Positions 1 through 8,872 of a stretch of 64,000 bases of DNA are shown here, piece after piece (within the stretch, counting starts at the first letter, position 1; the number at the start of each line of letters is the position of its first letter). The DNA comes from JBFONV01 sp040779335 (lineage in GTDB: Bacteria > Pseudomonadota > Gammaproteobacteria > Enterobacterales > Alteromonadaceae). Position numbers and translations under genes: made by a program. The notes below the pieces were generated by a model. It did no database searches, was not told the DNA's origin, and saw only the letters and a program-made list of their open reading frames with translations. Where the stretch lies: NCBI GenBank assembly GCA_040779335.1, contig JBFONV010000007.1:62001-126000 (forward strand), given 5' to 3'.

Positions 1-1
1 A

Positions 2-1564
2 CAAGGTAAGATTTTTGGCGTTTTAGCGATACAACATTATCAAGATGATGGTGCTTACCAAGAAAGCGATTTAAGCTTGATTCGATTCGTCAGTCAGCAT
101 ATATCTACGGCTATTTTGCGCATGCGAGCGCAGGCTAAATTTTTACAAAGTAATGAAGAATTAGAACGTTTAGTTAATGAACGTACGCAAGAATTGCAAG
201 CGACCAATTTAAATTTACGTATGCAAGTTGAAGAGCGACGTAAGGCGGAGGCGCAGCTTTATCACGATGCACATCATGATGCCTTGACTAAACTACCTAA
301 CCGAGCAATGTTTTCAGAGCGTTTAACTTACGCTATTCGTCATTTAAAAAGGCACTCAAATCATCGATTTGCAGTGTTATTTATCGATCTTGATCGCTTT
401 AAAATGATCAACGATACATTAGGTCATCACGCCGGCGATCAGTTTTTAGTTGAAATCGGTGTGCGATTACGAGAATGTGTACGAGACAATGACATTTTGG
501 CCCGTCTCGGCGGGGATGAGTTCGTGGTGTTATTGGACTCGCTTAACTCTACCGATGATGTCGAAGAAATTGCTTCTCGAATTATTGCAGCTATCGCTAG
601 CCCTTTTGAGTTAGACGGACATTGCCTATACTCCAACGCTAGTATTGGTATAGCGCTTTGCAATAATACCTATAACGATGCCAATGAAATTTTACGTGAT
701 GCTGATGCCGCAATGTATCAAGCCAAAAATTTAGGCCGCGGTCGTTATGTATTTTTCGATGAAAGTATGCGCGAGCAATTGATTGCGACAATGACATTAG
801 AGCAAGAATTAAGGATCGCGATTAAAGAGCAACAGTTTGAGCTTCATTATCAAAAAATATCCGATTTAGAATACAATAATACTATTGGCTACGAAGCTTT
901 ATTGCGTTGGCAACATCCAAGCAAGGGCTTATTAACTCCGAGCGAGTTTTTGCATCTTGCCGAAGAAACAGGCTTAATTTTGGATATCGAAATTTGGGTC
1001 GTTGAAGAAGTTTGCCGCCAGTTAGATTATTGGGAATCATCATCGTCAGATAACAATGCGTTTATTGCTATTAACCTTTCCGGACGACATTTAACTCAGG
1101 CAAACCAACTGAATAAACTGATCGAGCTCATTAAAACTAACATTGTTGAACCGCAAAGGTTGATATTGGAGTTTAATGAATCGGCGTTTAGTCAACATAC
1201 CGACTTAGCGTTAAAAGGATTAAGAAAGTTAAAAGAATTTGGTGTTAAGTTAGCGTTGGATGACTATGGCGCAGGTTATTCTTCGTTTAATTTCTTGCAC
1301 AGTTATCCGTTTGAATTTATTAAACTTGATCGCGCTTTTATTTCAAGTTTAAATACTAATGACAAGAATTTGTCATTAGTAAAAGCTTTACATGAGCTAG
1401 GCGACCAGTTTGGTTATCGGTTAGTGGCAGAAGGCATTGAAAGTAAAGAAATGCTGCAAAAGCTACAGACCGTTGGTTGTGAATTTGGCCAAGGTTACTA
1501 TATAAACCGACCATGTAAATTAGCTGGCGCACCAAATCTGCTAGAAAAAGCCTTGTTGGCTTAG
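2..1564 (+). CDS. GAF-GGDEF-EAL cyclic-di-GMP protein, 5' end outside the window
   Basis: This is the 3' part of a dual diguanylate cyclase/phosphodiesterase. The frame is open from base 2, and the codons before the first possible start (a TTG at 77) read like the end of a GAF domain (GKIFGVLAIQHYQDDGAY), so the gene begins upstream of the window. A coiled-coil linker follows, then a GGDEF domain with an intact GGDEF motif (509-523) and an upstream RxxD (RDND, 482-493) that fits the inhibitory I-site. The EAL domain has an intact EAL (893-901), LDDYGAGYSS and AEGIES. Both activities are therefore plausible: synthesis of c-di-GMP from GTP and its hydrolysis to pGpG. The balance may be set by the GAF input. 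No membrane segment is visible in this part, so a cytoplasmic location is inferred. Confidence 0.93.
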   Translation, partial: QGKIFGVLAIQHYQDDGAYQESDLSLIRFVSQHISTAILRMRAQAKFLQSNEELERLVNERTQELQATNLNLRMQVEERRKAEAQLYHDAHHDALTKLPNRAMFSERLTYAIRHLKRHSNHRFAVLFIDLDRFKMINDTLGHHAGDQFLVEIGVRLRECVRDNDILARLGGDEFVVLLDSLNSTDDVEEIASRIIAAIASPFELDGHCLYSNASIGIALCNNTYNDANEILRDADAAMYQAKNLGRGRYVFFDESMREQLIATMTLEQELRIAIKEQQFELHYQKISDLEYNNTIGYEALLRWQHPSKGLLTPSEFLHLAEETGLILDIEIWVVEEVCRQLDYWESSSSDNNAFIAINLSGRHLTQANQLNKLIELIKTNIVEPQRLILEFNESAFSQHTDLALKGLRKLKEFGVKLALDDYGAGYSSFNFLHSYPFEFIKLDRAFISSLNTNDKNLSLVKALHELGDQFGYRLVAEGIESKEMLQKLQTVGCEFGQGYYINRPCKLAGAPNLLEKALLA

Positions 1565-1570
1565 TTCGTT

Positions 1571-1596
1571 GCCATCATCTTTTAATAGATGATGGC
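1571..1596. terminator. hairpin between convergent genes
   Basis: A perfect 9-bp stem GCCATCATC / GATGATGGC with an 8-nt loop lies just after the GAF-GGDEF-EAL stop. It is followed on the plus strand by CATTGTCCTTTTTAATT. It probably ends transcription of the plus-strand gene and could also serve the convergent gene. Confidence 0.6.
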
Positions 1597-1611
1597 CATT
1601 GTCCTTTTTAA

Positions 1612-2607
1612 TTATTGGCCCTTATAAAAATATCCTTCAACTCTTAATGCTATTCCAGGAGTGGTTTTGTAGTTTTCATTTTCCGGCCATTCTATAAAAG
1701 GTTCGACTTCAAAAAAAAGCCATTCTTTTAAAGCGTTGAAACGATATCGATAACTTAAAGTGTACTTGTCGATAACAAATCCTCGATCACCATTGCGCTC
1801 ACCCTCCACCTGCAGTCCGAGCACCGATGCTTTGTCATCGGCTATCTGGTTCAGGTGATATAAGCCATGCTTCCACCGAATACCACTAAATGACTCAGAT
1901 CCCCTGATACTGTAGTTAAAACGAAGCTGTTTTTGTTGACTCATTTGATAATTGTATTCAAGCAACAATTTTGCCCCAAGGCCGTCATCGAGAAAATAAT
2001 ACAGCGCCGGCTCCATTTTGAAACCGTGCGAATCATCCCAAGCAAATAATCTTCTGTGCCTAGCACGCACAAAAATATCACCACCACTAATTCCTATTCG
2101 AGTATCCGTTAAGCGATCATCTTGTTGCTTGTGTATAAAACGAACTGCGGCGGCGAAATGATCGTTGCTGGTATCGGGATTTATATTAGCGCTGTCCAAT
2201 GGCAGTTGGTTTAAATCGTCGTCGCTGTCGTCGGATAAAATTAAATCAACCTTATTTTTAAAATGAGGTAATTTTAATTTAATGCGAAACCGAGTATTAA
2301 ATTCACCAATATCTCGACGGCGAGGCTCCCAGCTTAACTTTATCCTAGCGTTTGTCATCGGTTTTTTCTGCACAGTATCATCATCGGTAAAAAAACTATC
2401 AAACCAAAAAGCAGATTGATATACGGACTCTGAAACGGTACGGTGCATGGTATTCACCCAGCTATCATCGATATCCTTGACCTTTTCAGTCGGCTTTTTT
2501 TGTAGGTCGTGTACTTGAGGTTGTTCGGTAGCATTTGCATATTGCGGGCAATAATGACAAATGCCTAAAATTAGGCAGCATAAGCTTTTTATTATTCCTT
2601 TATTCAA
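1612..2607 (-). CDS. exported hypothetical protein, probable outer-membrane barrel
   Basis: A 331-aa protein of unknown function. The N-terminus has a short basic start, a hydrophobic Cys-rich stretch and a likely signal-peptidase site near ANATEQ, so export is likely. The rest is rich in alternating polar/aromatic strands (KLSWEPRRRDIGEFNTRFRI, LLEYNYQMSQQKQLRFNYSI) and ends in a strand closing with an aromatic pattern (VEGYFYKG), which fits an outer-membrane beta-barrel. It is divergent from tatABC and convergent with the upstream c-di-GMP gene. The family is not recognised; the barrel call is an inference from strand pattern only. Confidence 0.6.
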   Translation of the reverse strand: MNKGIIKSLCCLILGICHYCPQYANATEQPQVHDLQKKPTEKVKDIDDSWVNTMHRTVSESVYQSAFWFDSFFTDDDTVQKKPMTNARIKLSWEPRRRDIGEFNTRFRIKLKLPHFKNKVDLILSDDSDDDLNQLPLDSANINPDTSNDHFAAAVRFIHKQQDDRLTDTRIGISGGDIFVRARHRRLFAWDDSHGFKMEPALYYFLDDGLGAKLLLEYNYQMSQQKQLRFNYSIRGSESFSGIRWKHGLYHLNQIADDKASVLGLQVEGERNGDRGFVIDKYTLSYRYRFNALKEWLFFEVEPFIEWPENENYKTTPGIALRVEGYFYKGQ

Positions 2608-2664
2608 AGTTTGCTTTACCTCACAAAATGACGATCCAATTAATGCAATTTTTCATTAAAACTT

Positions 2665-2693
2665 TATAATGATTTTAATTAGATTATAGGGGG
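2665..2693 (+). promoter_or_regulatory. -10 box and ribosome binding site of tatA
   Basis: A perfect TATAAT (2665-2670) lies upstream of tatA, and a strong GGGGG ribosome binding site (about 2689-2693) precedes the ATG at 2699 by 5 nt. I see no convincing -35 box. Confidence 0.4.
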
Positions 2694-2698
2694 TTTTT

Positions 2699-2923
2699 AT
2701 GGGCGGTATAAGTATTTGGCAATTATTAATTATTGCAGTGATTGTTGTCTTGCTGTTTGGTACTAAAAAATTGCGTAATTTAGGTGGCGATTTAGGTTCA
2801 GCGGTAAAAGGTTTTAAAAATGCAATGGGCGATCAAAAAGAGGGCGAAAAGCCAAATGAGTCAATTGTTGATAAATCTGAAACAACGGAAAAGTCATCCT
2901 CTAAAGAAAAAGATCAGGCATAA
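2699..2923 (+). CDS. tatA: twin-arginine translocase subunit TatA
   Basis: TatA forms the size-variable pore or membrane-weakening complex that moves folded proteins with twin-arginine signals across the inner membrane. The 74-aa protein has the usual build: a very short N-terminus, one membrane helix (about residues 5-21), the hinge FGTKKLRNLGGDLGSAVKGF forming the amphipathic helix, and an acidic/Lys-rich tail. It is first in tatABC, 3 bp before tatB. An unusually strong G-run ribosome binding site precedes it, which would suit the excess of TatA over TatB and TatC known in this system. Confidence 0.96.
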   Translation: MGGISIWQLLIIAVIVVLLFGTKKLRNLGGDLGSAVKGFKNAMGDQKEGEKPNESIVDKSETTEKSSSKEKDQA

Positions 2924-2926
2924 GTT

Positions 2927-3286
2927 ATGTTTGATATTGGCTTTTGGGAGCTAATGCTCATTGGCGTGCTGGGACTTGTGGTTTTAGGACCCGAACGTCT
3001 CCCTGTGGCCATGCGCACTGTTCGCACTTGGATCTCTAGTGTGCGAAAATTTAGTGATGGTGTTAAATCTGAAATCTCAGAAGAACTGCGTATTCACGAG
3101 TTACATAGTAACTTAAAAAAAGCAGAACAGAGTAACATGGAGAATTTATCTCCCGAAATAGCGGACTCGGTCAAGTCACTTAAAGAAGCAGCAGAAATGG
3201 TCAATCGCCCTTATGAATCTAGCGCTCAGACAACAGAAAAAAACGCCGATATTACCAGTAAAAACAACATTGAAAAGTCTGAGTAA
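2927..3286 (+). CDS. tatB: Sec-independent translocase protein TatB
   Basis: TatB works with TatC as the receptor for twin-arginine signal peptides. The 119-aa protein begins MFDIGFWELMLIGVLGLVVL, with a Glu in the membrane helix, followed by GPERLPVAMRTV and an amphipathic helix, as in E. coli TatB. A charged low-complexity tail follows. The stop overlaps the tatC start by one base, so translation is probably coupled. Confidence 0.96.
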   Translation: MFDIGFWELMLIGVLGLVVLGPERLPVAMRTVRTWISSVRKFSDGVKSEISEELRIHELHSNLKKAEQSNMENLSPEIADSVKSLKEAAEMVNRPYESSAQTTEKNADITSKNNIEKSE

Positions 3287-4041
3287 TGAGCCAACAAAAA
3301 AAGTCTAGTTACACCCTCTTCGATCATTTACTGGAATTACGTAATCGTCTGTTGCGAGCGATTATTGGTATTTTGGTGGTGTTCTGCTCCTTGGTATATT
3401 TTGCACAAGATATTTATCAATACCTTGCTCAACCATTATTGGCGACTATGCCTGAGGGGACTCAAATGATTGCTACCGATGTGGCATCACCATTTTTTGC
3501 TCCGTTTAAGCTCACCATAGTCTTGTCGGTGTTTGTTGCTATGCCTTATATTTTGTACCAGATATGGTCTTTTATCGCACCGGGATTATACCGAAATGAA
3601 AAACGTCTAGTTGCGCCTTTAATGTTTGGCAGTACTTTACTTTTTTATAGTGGCATTGCTTTTGCTTATTTCGTTGTTTTTCCAATTGTTTTTTCGTTTT
3701 TTAATTCTGTCGCTCCTGAAGGGGTAACGATAGCGACAGATATCAGTAGTTATTTAGATTTTGTTTTGAAGTTGTTTTTTGCTTTTGGCGCGGCATTTGA
3801 AATACCTATTGCCATTATTTTGATGTGTTGGACGGGTGTGACTGATCCTGAGAGTTTGAAGGAAAAACGCCCGTACGTTATTGTTGGTGCGTTTGTGGTC
3901 GGCATGTTATTAACGCCACCTGATATTATTTCCCAGACGCTACTGGCCGTGCCGATGTTTTTATTGTTCGAATTGGGAGTTTTTGTCGCGTCTTTCTATC
4001 AAAGATCTGAAAGCTCAGAAATTACAAAGGATATAGAGTAA
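3286..4041 (+). CDS. tatC: Sec-independent translocase protein TatC
   Basis: TatC is the six-helix membrane core that binds the twin-arginine motif. The 251-aa length is normal. Conserved features are seen: the cytoplasmic N-terminus with LFDHLLELRNRLLRA, the loop PFFAPFKLT, PYILYQIWSFIAPGLYRNEKR, and the late segment FGAAFEIPIAI with VGMLLTPPDIISQ. It is third in the tat operon and is followed immediately, with no gap, by a small exported-protein gene and then tatD. Confidence 0.97.
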   Translation: MSQQKKSSYTLFDHLLELRNRLLRAIIGILVVFCSLVYFAQDIYQYLAQPLLATMPEGTQMIATDVASPFFAPFKLTIVLSVFVAMPYILYQIWSFIAPGLYRNEKRLVAPLMFGSTLLFYSGIAFAYFVVFPIVFSFFNSVAPEGVTIATDISSYLDFVLKLFFAFGAAFEIPIAIILMCWTGVTDPESLKEKRPYVIVGAFVVGMLLTPPDIISQTLLAVPMFLLFELGVFVASFYQRSESSEITKDIE

Positions 4042-4281
4042 ATGAAAAGAATAATAATCATTAATTTCTTAATCGTACTGAGTATTAGTTTTTCGGTCAA
4101 CGCAGAAAATATAGGTGAACGACTGTTTGGAAATAACCCGGTGTGGCATCAAATCGATGGTGGTAAAACTGCTAATCTTAACGCGGGCGATACTATCATT
4201 ATTAAACGAGCTGCTCTTGTATCTTTTCTACTTAAAAAAACAGGATCTAATCGAACAGTACCAGTTAAAGATATCAAATAG
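4042..4281 (+). CDS. small exported protein inserted between tatC and tatD
   Basis: A 79-aa protein starting on the base after the tatC stop, with an AAGGA ribosome binding site inside the end of tatC. Residues 1-21 form a clear signal peptide with a predicted cut after VNA. The mature part is only about 58 aa, with the motif GNNPVWHQIDGGKTANLNAG and a basic end. It has one folded-looking segment and no cysteine. I do not recognise the family. Position implies co-transcription with tatABC. It lacks an RR motif, so it would be a Sec substrate rather than a Tat substrate. Confidence 0.75.
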   Translation: MKRIIIINFLIVLSISFSVNAENIGERLFGNNPVWHQIDGGKTANLNAGDTIIIKRAALVSFLLKKTGSNRTVPVKDIK

Positions 4282-4293
4282 CGAGTACTTGCT

Positions 4294-5088
4294 GTGATTG
4301 ATATTGGCGTGAACTTGACTAATTCTCGATTTGATAAAGATCGTCAAGAGTTGCTAGATCGCGCTAAAAAGTCAGGTCTATCAGCATTACTGGTTACCGG
4401 GACAAATATTAAAGAAAGCCAACAGGCGCTAGCACTTTGCCAAGAATACCCTAATTACCTTTATAGCACCGCTGGTATACATCCACATGATGCTGATAAT
4501 GCGGATGTTGATTTTATTGAGCAAGTTCAGCAAATAGCCTGTAATTCATCGGTAAAGGCCATCGGTGAATGTGGTTTAGATTTCAACCGTAATTTCTCCA
4601 CACCTGAGAATCAAAAACGGGTTTTTACCGCGCAGATTGATTTGGCAGCAAGGTTAAATATGCCACTATTTTTGCATCAGCGGGATGCGTTTGACGACTG
4701 GTTTAGTTTGCTCTCGCCATATTTTGACCGCATTCCTGCAATGGTTTCACATTGTTTTACTGGCAATGGCGTTGAGTTACAAAAGTGTCTTGACGTTGGT
4801 ATGTATATTGGCATCACAGGTTGGCTTTGCGATGAACGTAGAGGAAAAGAACTAAGAAGCATTGTTAGTAATATACCGTTAGATAGGTTGATGCTTGAAA
4901 CCGATGCCCCATACTTAACACCGAGAAATATCTGCCCCAGACCTAAAAGCAGTAGAAATGAACCCGCTTACTTACCTTATGTAGTATCGCAATTAAGTGA
5001 ATGTATGCAGGTGAGCGAACAGGATATCATTGAGCAAACAACCCGCAATGCCGCGCAGGTTTTTGATTTGAGTCCTGCCAATGAGTGA
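4294..5088 (+). CDS. tatD: TatD family metal-dependent DNase
   Basis: TatD is a cytoplasmic metal-dependent 3'-5' exonuclease with a TIM-barrel amidohydrolase fold; it is encoded with the Tat genes but is not needed for transport. The GTG start gives MIDIGVNLTNSRF, matching the TatD beginning. Visible metal-site features are GIHPHDA, AIGECGLDFNR, FLHQRDAF, SHCFTG and LETDAPYL. Its length of 264 aa is normal. The end overlaps the following diguanylate cyclase by 8 bases, so the operon runs on. Confidence 0.95.
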   Translation: MIDIGVNLTNSRFDKDRQELLDRAKKSGLSALLVTGTNIKESQQALALCQEYPNYLYSTAGIHPHDADNADVDFIEQVQQIACNSSVKAIGECGLDFNRNFSTPENQKRVFTAQIDLAARLNMPLFLHQRDAFDDWFSLLSPYFDRIPAMVSHCFTGNGVELQKCLDVGMYIGITGWLCDERRGKELRSIVSNIPLDRLMLETDAPYLTPRNICPRPKSSRNEPAYLPYVVSQLSECMQVSEQDIIEQTTRNAAQVFDLSPANE

Positions 5089-6967
5089 GAAATATCGGCG
5101 ATATGTTTCCTTATTGTTATTTACGCTGTTTGCGCTAGTCAACACTAAAGCGGTTGCACAAAGCGTTTATGAGGTAGGCGGCAATTATTTTGAACAAGCT
5201 ATTAAAGGCTATTCTATTAAATCAGCCGATAAAATCATCCCAATATCATCACTTAATGATTTAAATTTCTCTGATCCATCTTGGCAAAGTCAAGTCAGCG
5301 ACAATGGTAATGTAATTATCAAAAAGGGCGATAACTGGATTTCATTTGAACTGTTTAATACTGACGCCGAAAATATATCTTTCTATATTTCACTCAGAAA
5401 TAAAGTTTTTTTGTCAGACTCGCTACTGTATATAGATAGAGTGGGAGAACAAGTTAGCACTTCGCCATTTTCGCTATATAACAATAATATTTTGGCGCAG
5501 AAAGTAACATTAAAAGGCCATGAAACGGCCAAAGTGCTGGTTTATTTAAAATCAGATAAAAATTTAAATGTGCCACTTAAGGTACTGTCAATGCAAGCTT
5601 TTATTGATAGCCATAGCCATAGTCAGTTTGCAACAGGCATTGCCTTTGGTGGCCTAATGTTTTTAGCGTTAGTGATGCTTTTTATCTTTTTTTCAAATGC
5701 CTATAAGAGTGTGTTATTGCTATGTGGTTATTTTCTGACGCGCGCTTTACTGCTATCGGTGTTATTAGGTGGGCATTTACAATATGTTTATGTCAATATC
5801 CCTGAACTACGTGGTATAGAGCTACCTATGTTAGTGGCACTATCCTCGGTTTTTTTAATGTGGTTTACGCTAGCTCTGTTTCAAATAAAAAAAATCAACT
5901 TTACACTCTACAAGCTAATTAGAACATACTGTTGGGTATTGTTGGCGTATGTGCCTATAAGCTTACAACTGGATATTATTACCAATATTTATCTTAGTTT
6001 TATCATTCACACCATAACTTCACTGACCTTGGTCTCAACTGGTTTGTTTTTAATTAGAAAGTCACAACGACTGGCGATATTATTTACGGTAATTGTTACT
6101 ATTCAATTAGTCTTAGGATGCATTAATTTTTATGGCGCTAGTTCGCCTAATGTTACGATGTTTACTAACAGTTTAGTAATGTCCAGTATTTCTTTTTGGT
6201 TAAATGGGCTGTTAATTTCATTTTTAGTGAGCCGTCAATATTTTTATCAGATTAAAGATAAACAAGCGGCGCAATTACAGGCGTTAGAGAGTGCTACTGT
6301 ATCAAAGAACGCCCAACAGGAATTGCTAACTTTGCAACAAGAGGTGCAAGACCAGCTAGAAGCACATGTTCAAGAAAGAACCTTAGAGCTAAATATTGCT
6401 TTGCAGGAGTTGGAAAGCGCCAATCGTGAGTTGGAAGAAAAAAACACCCTAGATGAGCTATCTGGATTATATAACCGTCGTTTTTATGATCAAAAAATTC
6501 TTGCTGAATATCGTCGTAGTAAACGAAATTTAACCCCGTTGAGCTTAATATTGATAGATATAGATCATTTTAAGCAAGTTAATGATAATTATGGTCACTT
6601 GGTCGGCGATCATTGCATTACTTGGGTGGCACAACATATCAAGGACAGCTTACGACGCAGTACAGATATAGGTTGTCGTTATGGCGGTGAAGAATTTTGT
6701 TTAATATTACCTGAAACGGATGAACAAGGTGCATTGGCTTTAGCGGAAGAATTGCGATCCGCGATTGAAGCGCAAGCCGTGAATTATCAAGAACAACAAC
6801 TCAATTTAACCATTAGTTGTGGAGTCAGTACATACAAACAACAAACAGAAGCTAAGCCTGAAGAGTTATTTGCGGCTGCAGATAAAGCATTATATGAGGC
6901 TAAGCGTAATGGTCGAAATCAGATTCGACAATCGGCACTTGCCGAAAACTTAATTTCTCAGGAGTAA
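5081..6967 (+). CDS. membrane diguanylate cyclase, 7TM-DISM sensor type
   Basis: This 628-aa protein probably makes c-di-GMP in response to an extracytoplasmic signal. A signal peptide ends near AVAQ (residue 27). It is followed by a periplasmic beta domain of the 7TMR-DISMED2 type (about 30-170), a block of seven membrane helices (about 185-400), a coiled coil rich in Gln/Glu (about 405-455) and a GGDEF domain (about 460-620). The active motif is GGEEF with an RxxD site (RSTD) five residues before it, so catalysis and product inhibition both look intact. The start lies inside tatD, and hemB follows after 3 bp, which suggests one transcript. Confidence 0.93.
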   Translation: MSEKYRRYVSLLLFTLFALVNTKAVAQSVYEVGGNYFEQAIKGYSIKSADKIIPISSLNDLNFSDPSWQSQVSDNGNVIIKKGDNWISFELFNTDAENISFYISLRNKVFLSDSLLYIDRVGEQVSTSPFSLYNNNILAQKVTLKGHETAKVLVYLKSDKNLNVPLKVLSMQAFIDSHSHSQFATGIAFGGLMFLALVMLFIFFSNAYKSVLLLCGYFLTRALLLSVLLGGHLQYVYVNIPELRGIELPMLVALSSVFLMWFTLALFQIKKINFTLYKLIRTYCWVLLAYVPISLQLDIITNIYLSFIIHTITSLTLVSTGLFLIRKSQRLAILFTVIVTIQLVLGCINFYGASSPNVTMFTNSLVMSSISFWLNGLLISFLVSRQYFYQIKDKQAAQLQALESATVSKNAQQELLTLQQEVQDQLEAHVQERTLELNIALQELESANRELEEKNTLDELSGLYNRRFYDQKILAEYRRSKRNLTPLSLILIDIDHFKQVNDNYGHLVGDHCITWVAQHIKDSLRRSTDIGCRYGGEEFCLILPETDEQGALALAEELRSAIEAQAVNYQEQQLNLTISCGVSTYKQQTEAKPEELFAAADKALYEAKRNGRNQIRQSALAENLISQE

Positions 6968-6970
6968 CTC

Positions 6971-7981
6971 ATGAACAACGGTTTTGGCCAATATCCAGCA
7001 CGACGTATGCGCCGGATGCGCAAAGATGATTTTTCTCGCCGATTAATGGCCGAAAATCAATTAAGTGTAAATGATCTTATTTATCCAGTATTTGTTCTTG
7101 AGGGTGAAAATCAGCGTGAAGCGATAAAGTCGATGCCGGGAATCGAGCGTAAAAGTATAGATTTATTGCTTGAAGAAGCACAAGAGTTAGTCGACTTGGG
7201 CATCCCTGCCGTGGCGTTATTTCCCGTGACTCCGATGGACAAAAAATCCTTGCTAGCAGAAGAGGCTTATAATGAAAACGGCTTAGCACAACGAGCGGTA
7301 AAAGCGTTGAAAGCTAAATTTCCAGAGTTAGGTGTTATTACCGACGTTGCATTAGACCCCTTCACTACACACGGACAGGATGGCATCATTGATGATGAAG
7401 GCTATGTTTTAAATGAGGTCACTAAAGATATATTGGTGAAACAAGCGGTTTCTCACGCTAAAGCAGGCGCAGATATTGTTGCACCGTCTGATATGATGGA
7501 TGGGCGCGTCGGGGCCATTAGGGAGGCATTAGAGGCTGAAGGCTTTGTTAATACAAAAATATTAGCTTATTCAGCTAAATATGCCTCGAATTATTACGGT
7601 CCATTTCGTGATGCTGTCGGATCGGCCGCTAATATAAAAGGTGGTAACAAGTATTCATACCAAATGGACCCTGCCAACAGTAATGAAGCGCTTCATGAAA
7701 TAGCACAAGATATTTATGAAGGTGCCGATATGGTGATGGTGAAACCAGGCATGCCATATTTAGACATTGTCCGTCGGGTTAAAGATACCTTTCAAGTGCC
7801 TACCTATGCATATCAGGTTAGCGGTGAATACGCTATGCATGTGGCGGCCATTCAAAATGGCTGGCTTGCTGAACAGCCTTGTATTATGGAAGGCTTATTA
7901 GCGTTTAAACGCGCTGGCGCTGATGGCATTCTCACGTATTTTGCTAAGCAAGTGGCGAAGTGGCTTAAAGATAGTCAGTAA
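6971..7981 (+). CDS. hemB: delta-aminolevulinic acid dehydratase (porphobilinogen synthase)
   Basis: HemB condenses two 5-aminolevulinate molecules to porphobilinogen in heme and siroheme synthesis. The 336-aa protein has both Schiff-base lysines, Lys203 in SAKYAS and Lys258 in MVMVKPGMP. The segment usually carrying the zinc cysteines reads DVALDPFTTHGQDG, the aspartate-rich Pseudomonas type that does not bind the catalytic zinc and relies on Mg. It follows the diguanylate cyclase by 3 bp with a GGAG ribosome binding site. Confidence 0.97.
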   Translation: MNNGFGQYPARRMRRMRKDDFSRRLMAENQLSVNDLIYPVFVLEGENQREAIKSMPGIERKSIDLLLEEAQELVDLGIPAVALFPVTPMDKKSLLAEEAYNENGLAQRAVKALKAKFPELGVITDVALDPFTTHGQDGIIDDEGYVLNEVTKDILVKQAVSHAKAGADIVAPSDMMDGRVGAIREALEAEGFVNTKILAYSAKYASNYYGPFRDAVGSAANIKGGNKYSYQMDPANSNEALHEIAQDIYEGADMVMVKPGMPYLDIVRRVKDTFQVPTYAYQVSGEYAMHVAAIQNGWLAEQPCIMEGLLAFKRAGADGILTYFAKQVAKWLKDSQ

Positions 7982-7987
7982 CTAGCA

Positions 7988-8836
7988 GTGTTCAATGTTA
8001 AATATCGTCAGCCTTTACTGGCGATACATTTTGCGGTTTTATTGTTTGCGCTATCAGGCTTATTCGCAAAGTGGTTAATCTTACCGGCAATTACTATTGT
8101 TTTCGGTCGTACTTTTTTCGCGTGCCTTTTTATAGGTGCTATTTTTCTTCTACAGAAAAAATCATTGATTCTTTCGCGAAAATTAATAATGCCACTAGCA
8201 ATTACTGGCGTTGTCTTAGCCCTGCATTGGCTCAGTTTTTTTGCCGCTATTCAGGTTTCAAGTGTCACTATTGGTTTGATCACTTTTGCTATTTTCCCCG
8301 TCTTTGTCAGCTTTTTAGAACCTGTTTTTTTTAAAGAATCTTTTCAGTTTAAATCATTATTACAGGCATTATTGACACTTGCTGGAATCGTTTTAGTTTT
8401 ACCTCTTGAAAACATTGATAGCGACGTGAGTTTAGGGGCATTACTGGGAATAACGTCAGCACTGACCTTCGCTATTTTGACACTGTTGAATCGAAAATTT
8501 GTTGTTAAAACGCCGGCAATGACTGTGGCGCTTTATCAAAATGTGTTTGCTTGTGTATCCCTGCTGCCTTTTTTTATCATCTTTCCAGCTTCAATATCAC
8601 TATCTGAATTACTGATACTGATTTTACTAGGGGGTATTTTTACCGCTTTGGCGCATTCAATGTTTAATTATTCATTGACGCAATTAAAGGCACAAACCGT
8701 TAGTATAGTGGTTAGCCTTGAACCTATTTATGGGATTGTCGCGGCGGTAATTTTACTGGATGAATCACTGACTTTGAGCATGCAATTAGGGTGTGCCATT
8801 GTTATTGCAGCCAATGTTTGGGCGTTAAGGAATTGA
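7988..8836 (+). CDS. DMT-superfamily (EamA) inner-membrane transporter
   Basis: A 282-aa protein of about ten membrane helices built from two EamA repeats, as in drug/metabolite exporters of the RhaT/YdcZ/EamA group. Typical signatures are the start HFAVLLFALSGLFAKWL, LHWLSFFAAIQVSSVTIG, and the second-repeat end SLEPIYGIVAAVILLDESLT. The substrate cannot be read from sequence. The GTG start 6 bp after hemB makes it probably the last gene of the tat-hemB run. It converges with gppA. Confidence 0.88.
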   Translation: MFNVKYRQPLLAIHFAVLLFALSGLFAKWLILPAITIVFGRTFFACLFIGAIFLLQKKSLILSRKLIMPLAITGVVLALHWLSFFAAIQVSSVTIGLITFAIFPVFVSFLEPVFFKESFQFKSLLQALLTLAGIVLVLPLENIDSDVSLGALLGITSALTFAILTLLNRKFVVKTPAMTVALYQNVFACVSLLPFFIIFPASISLSELLILILLGGIFTALAHSMFNYSLTQLKAQTVSIVVSLEPIYGIVAAVILLDESLTLSMQLGCAIVIAANVWALRN

Positions 8837-8872
8837 GTGTGGCGTTAGCGCGTAGAAAACATTCAATACTGT

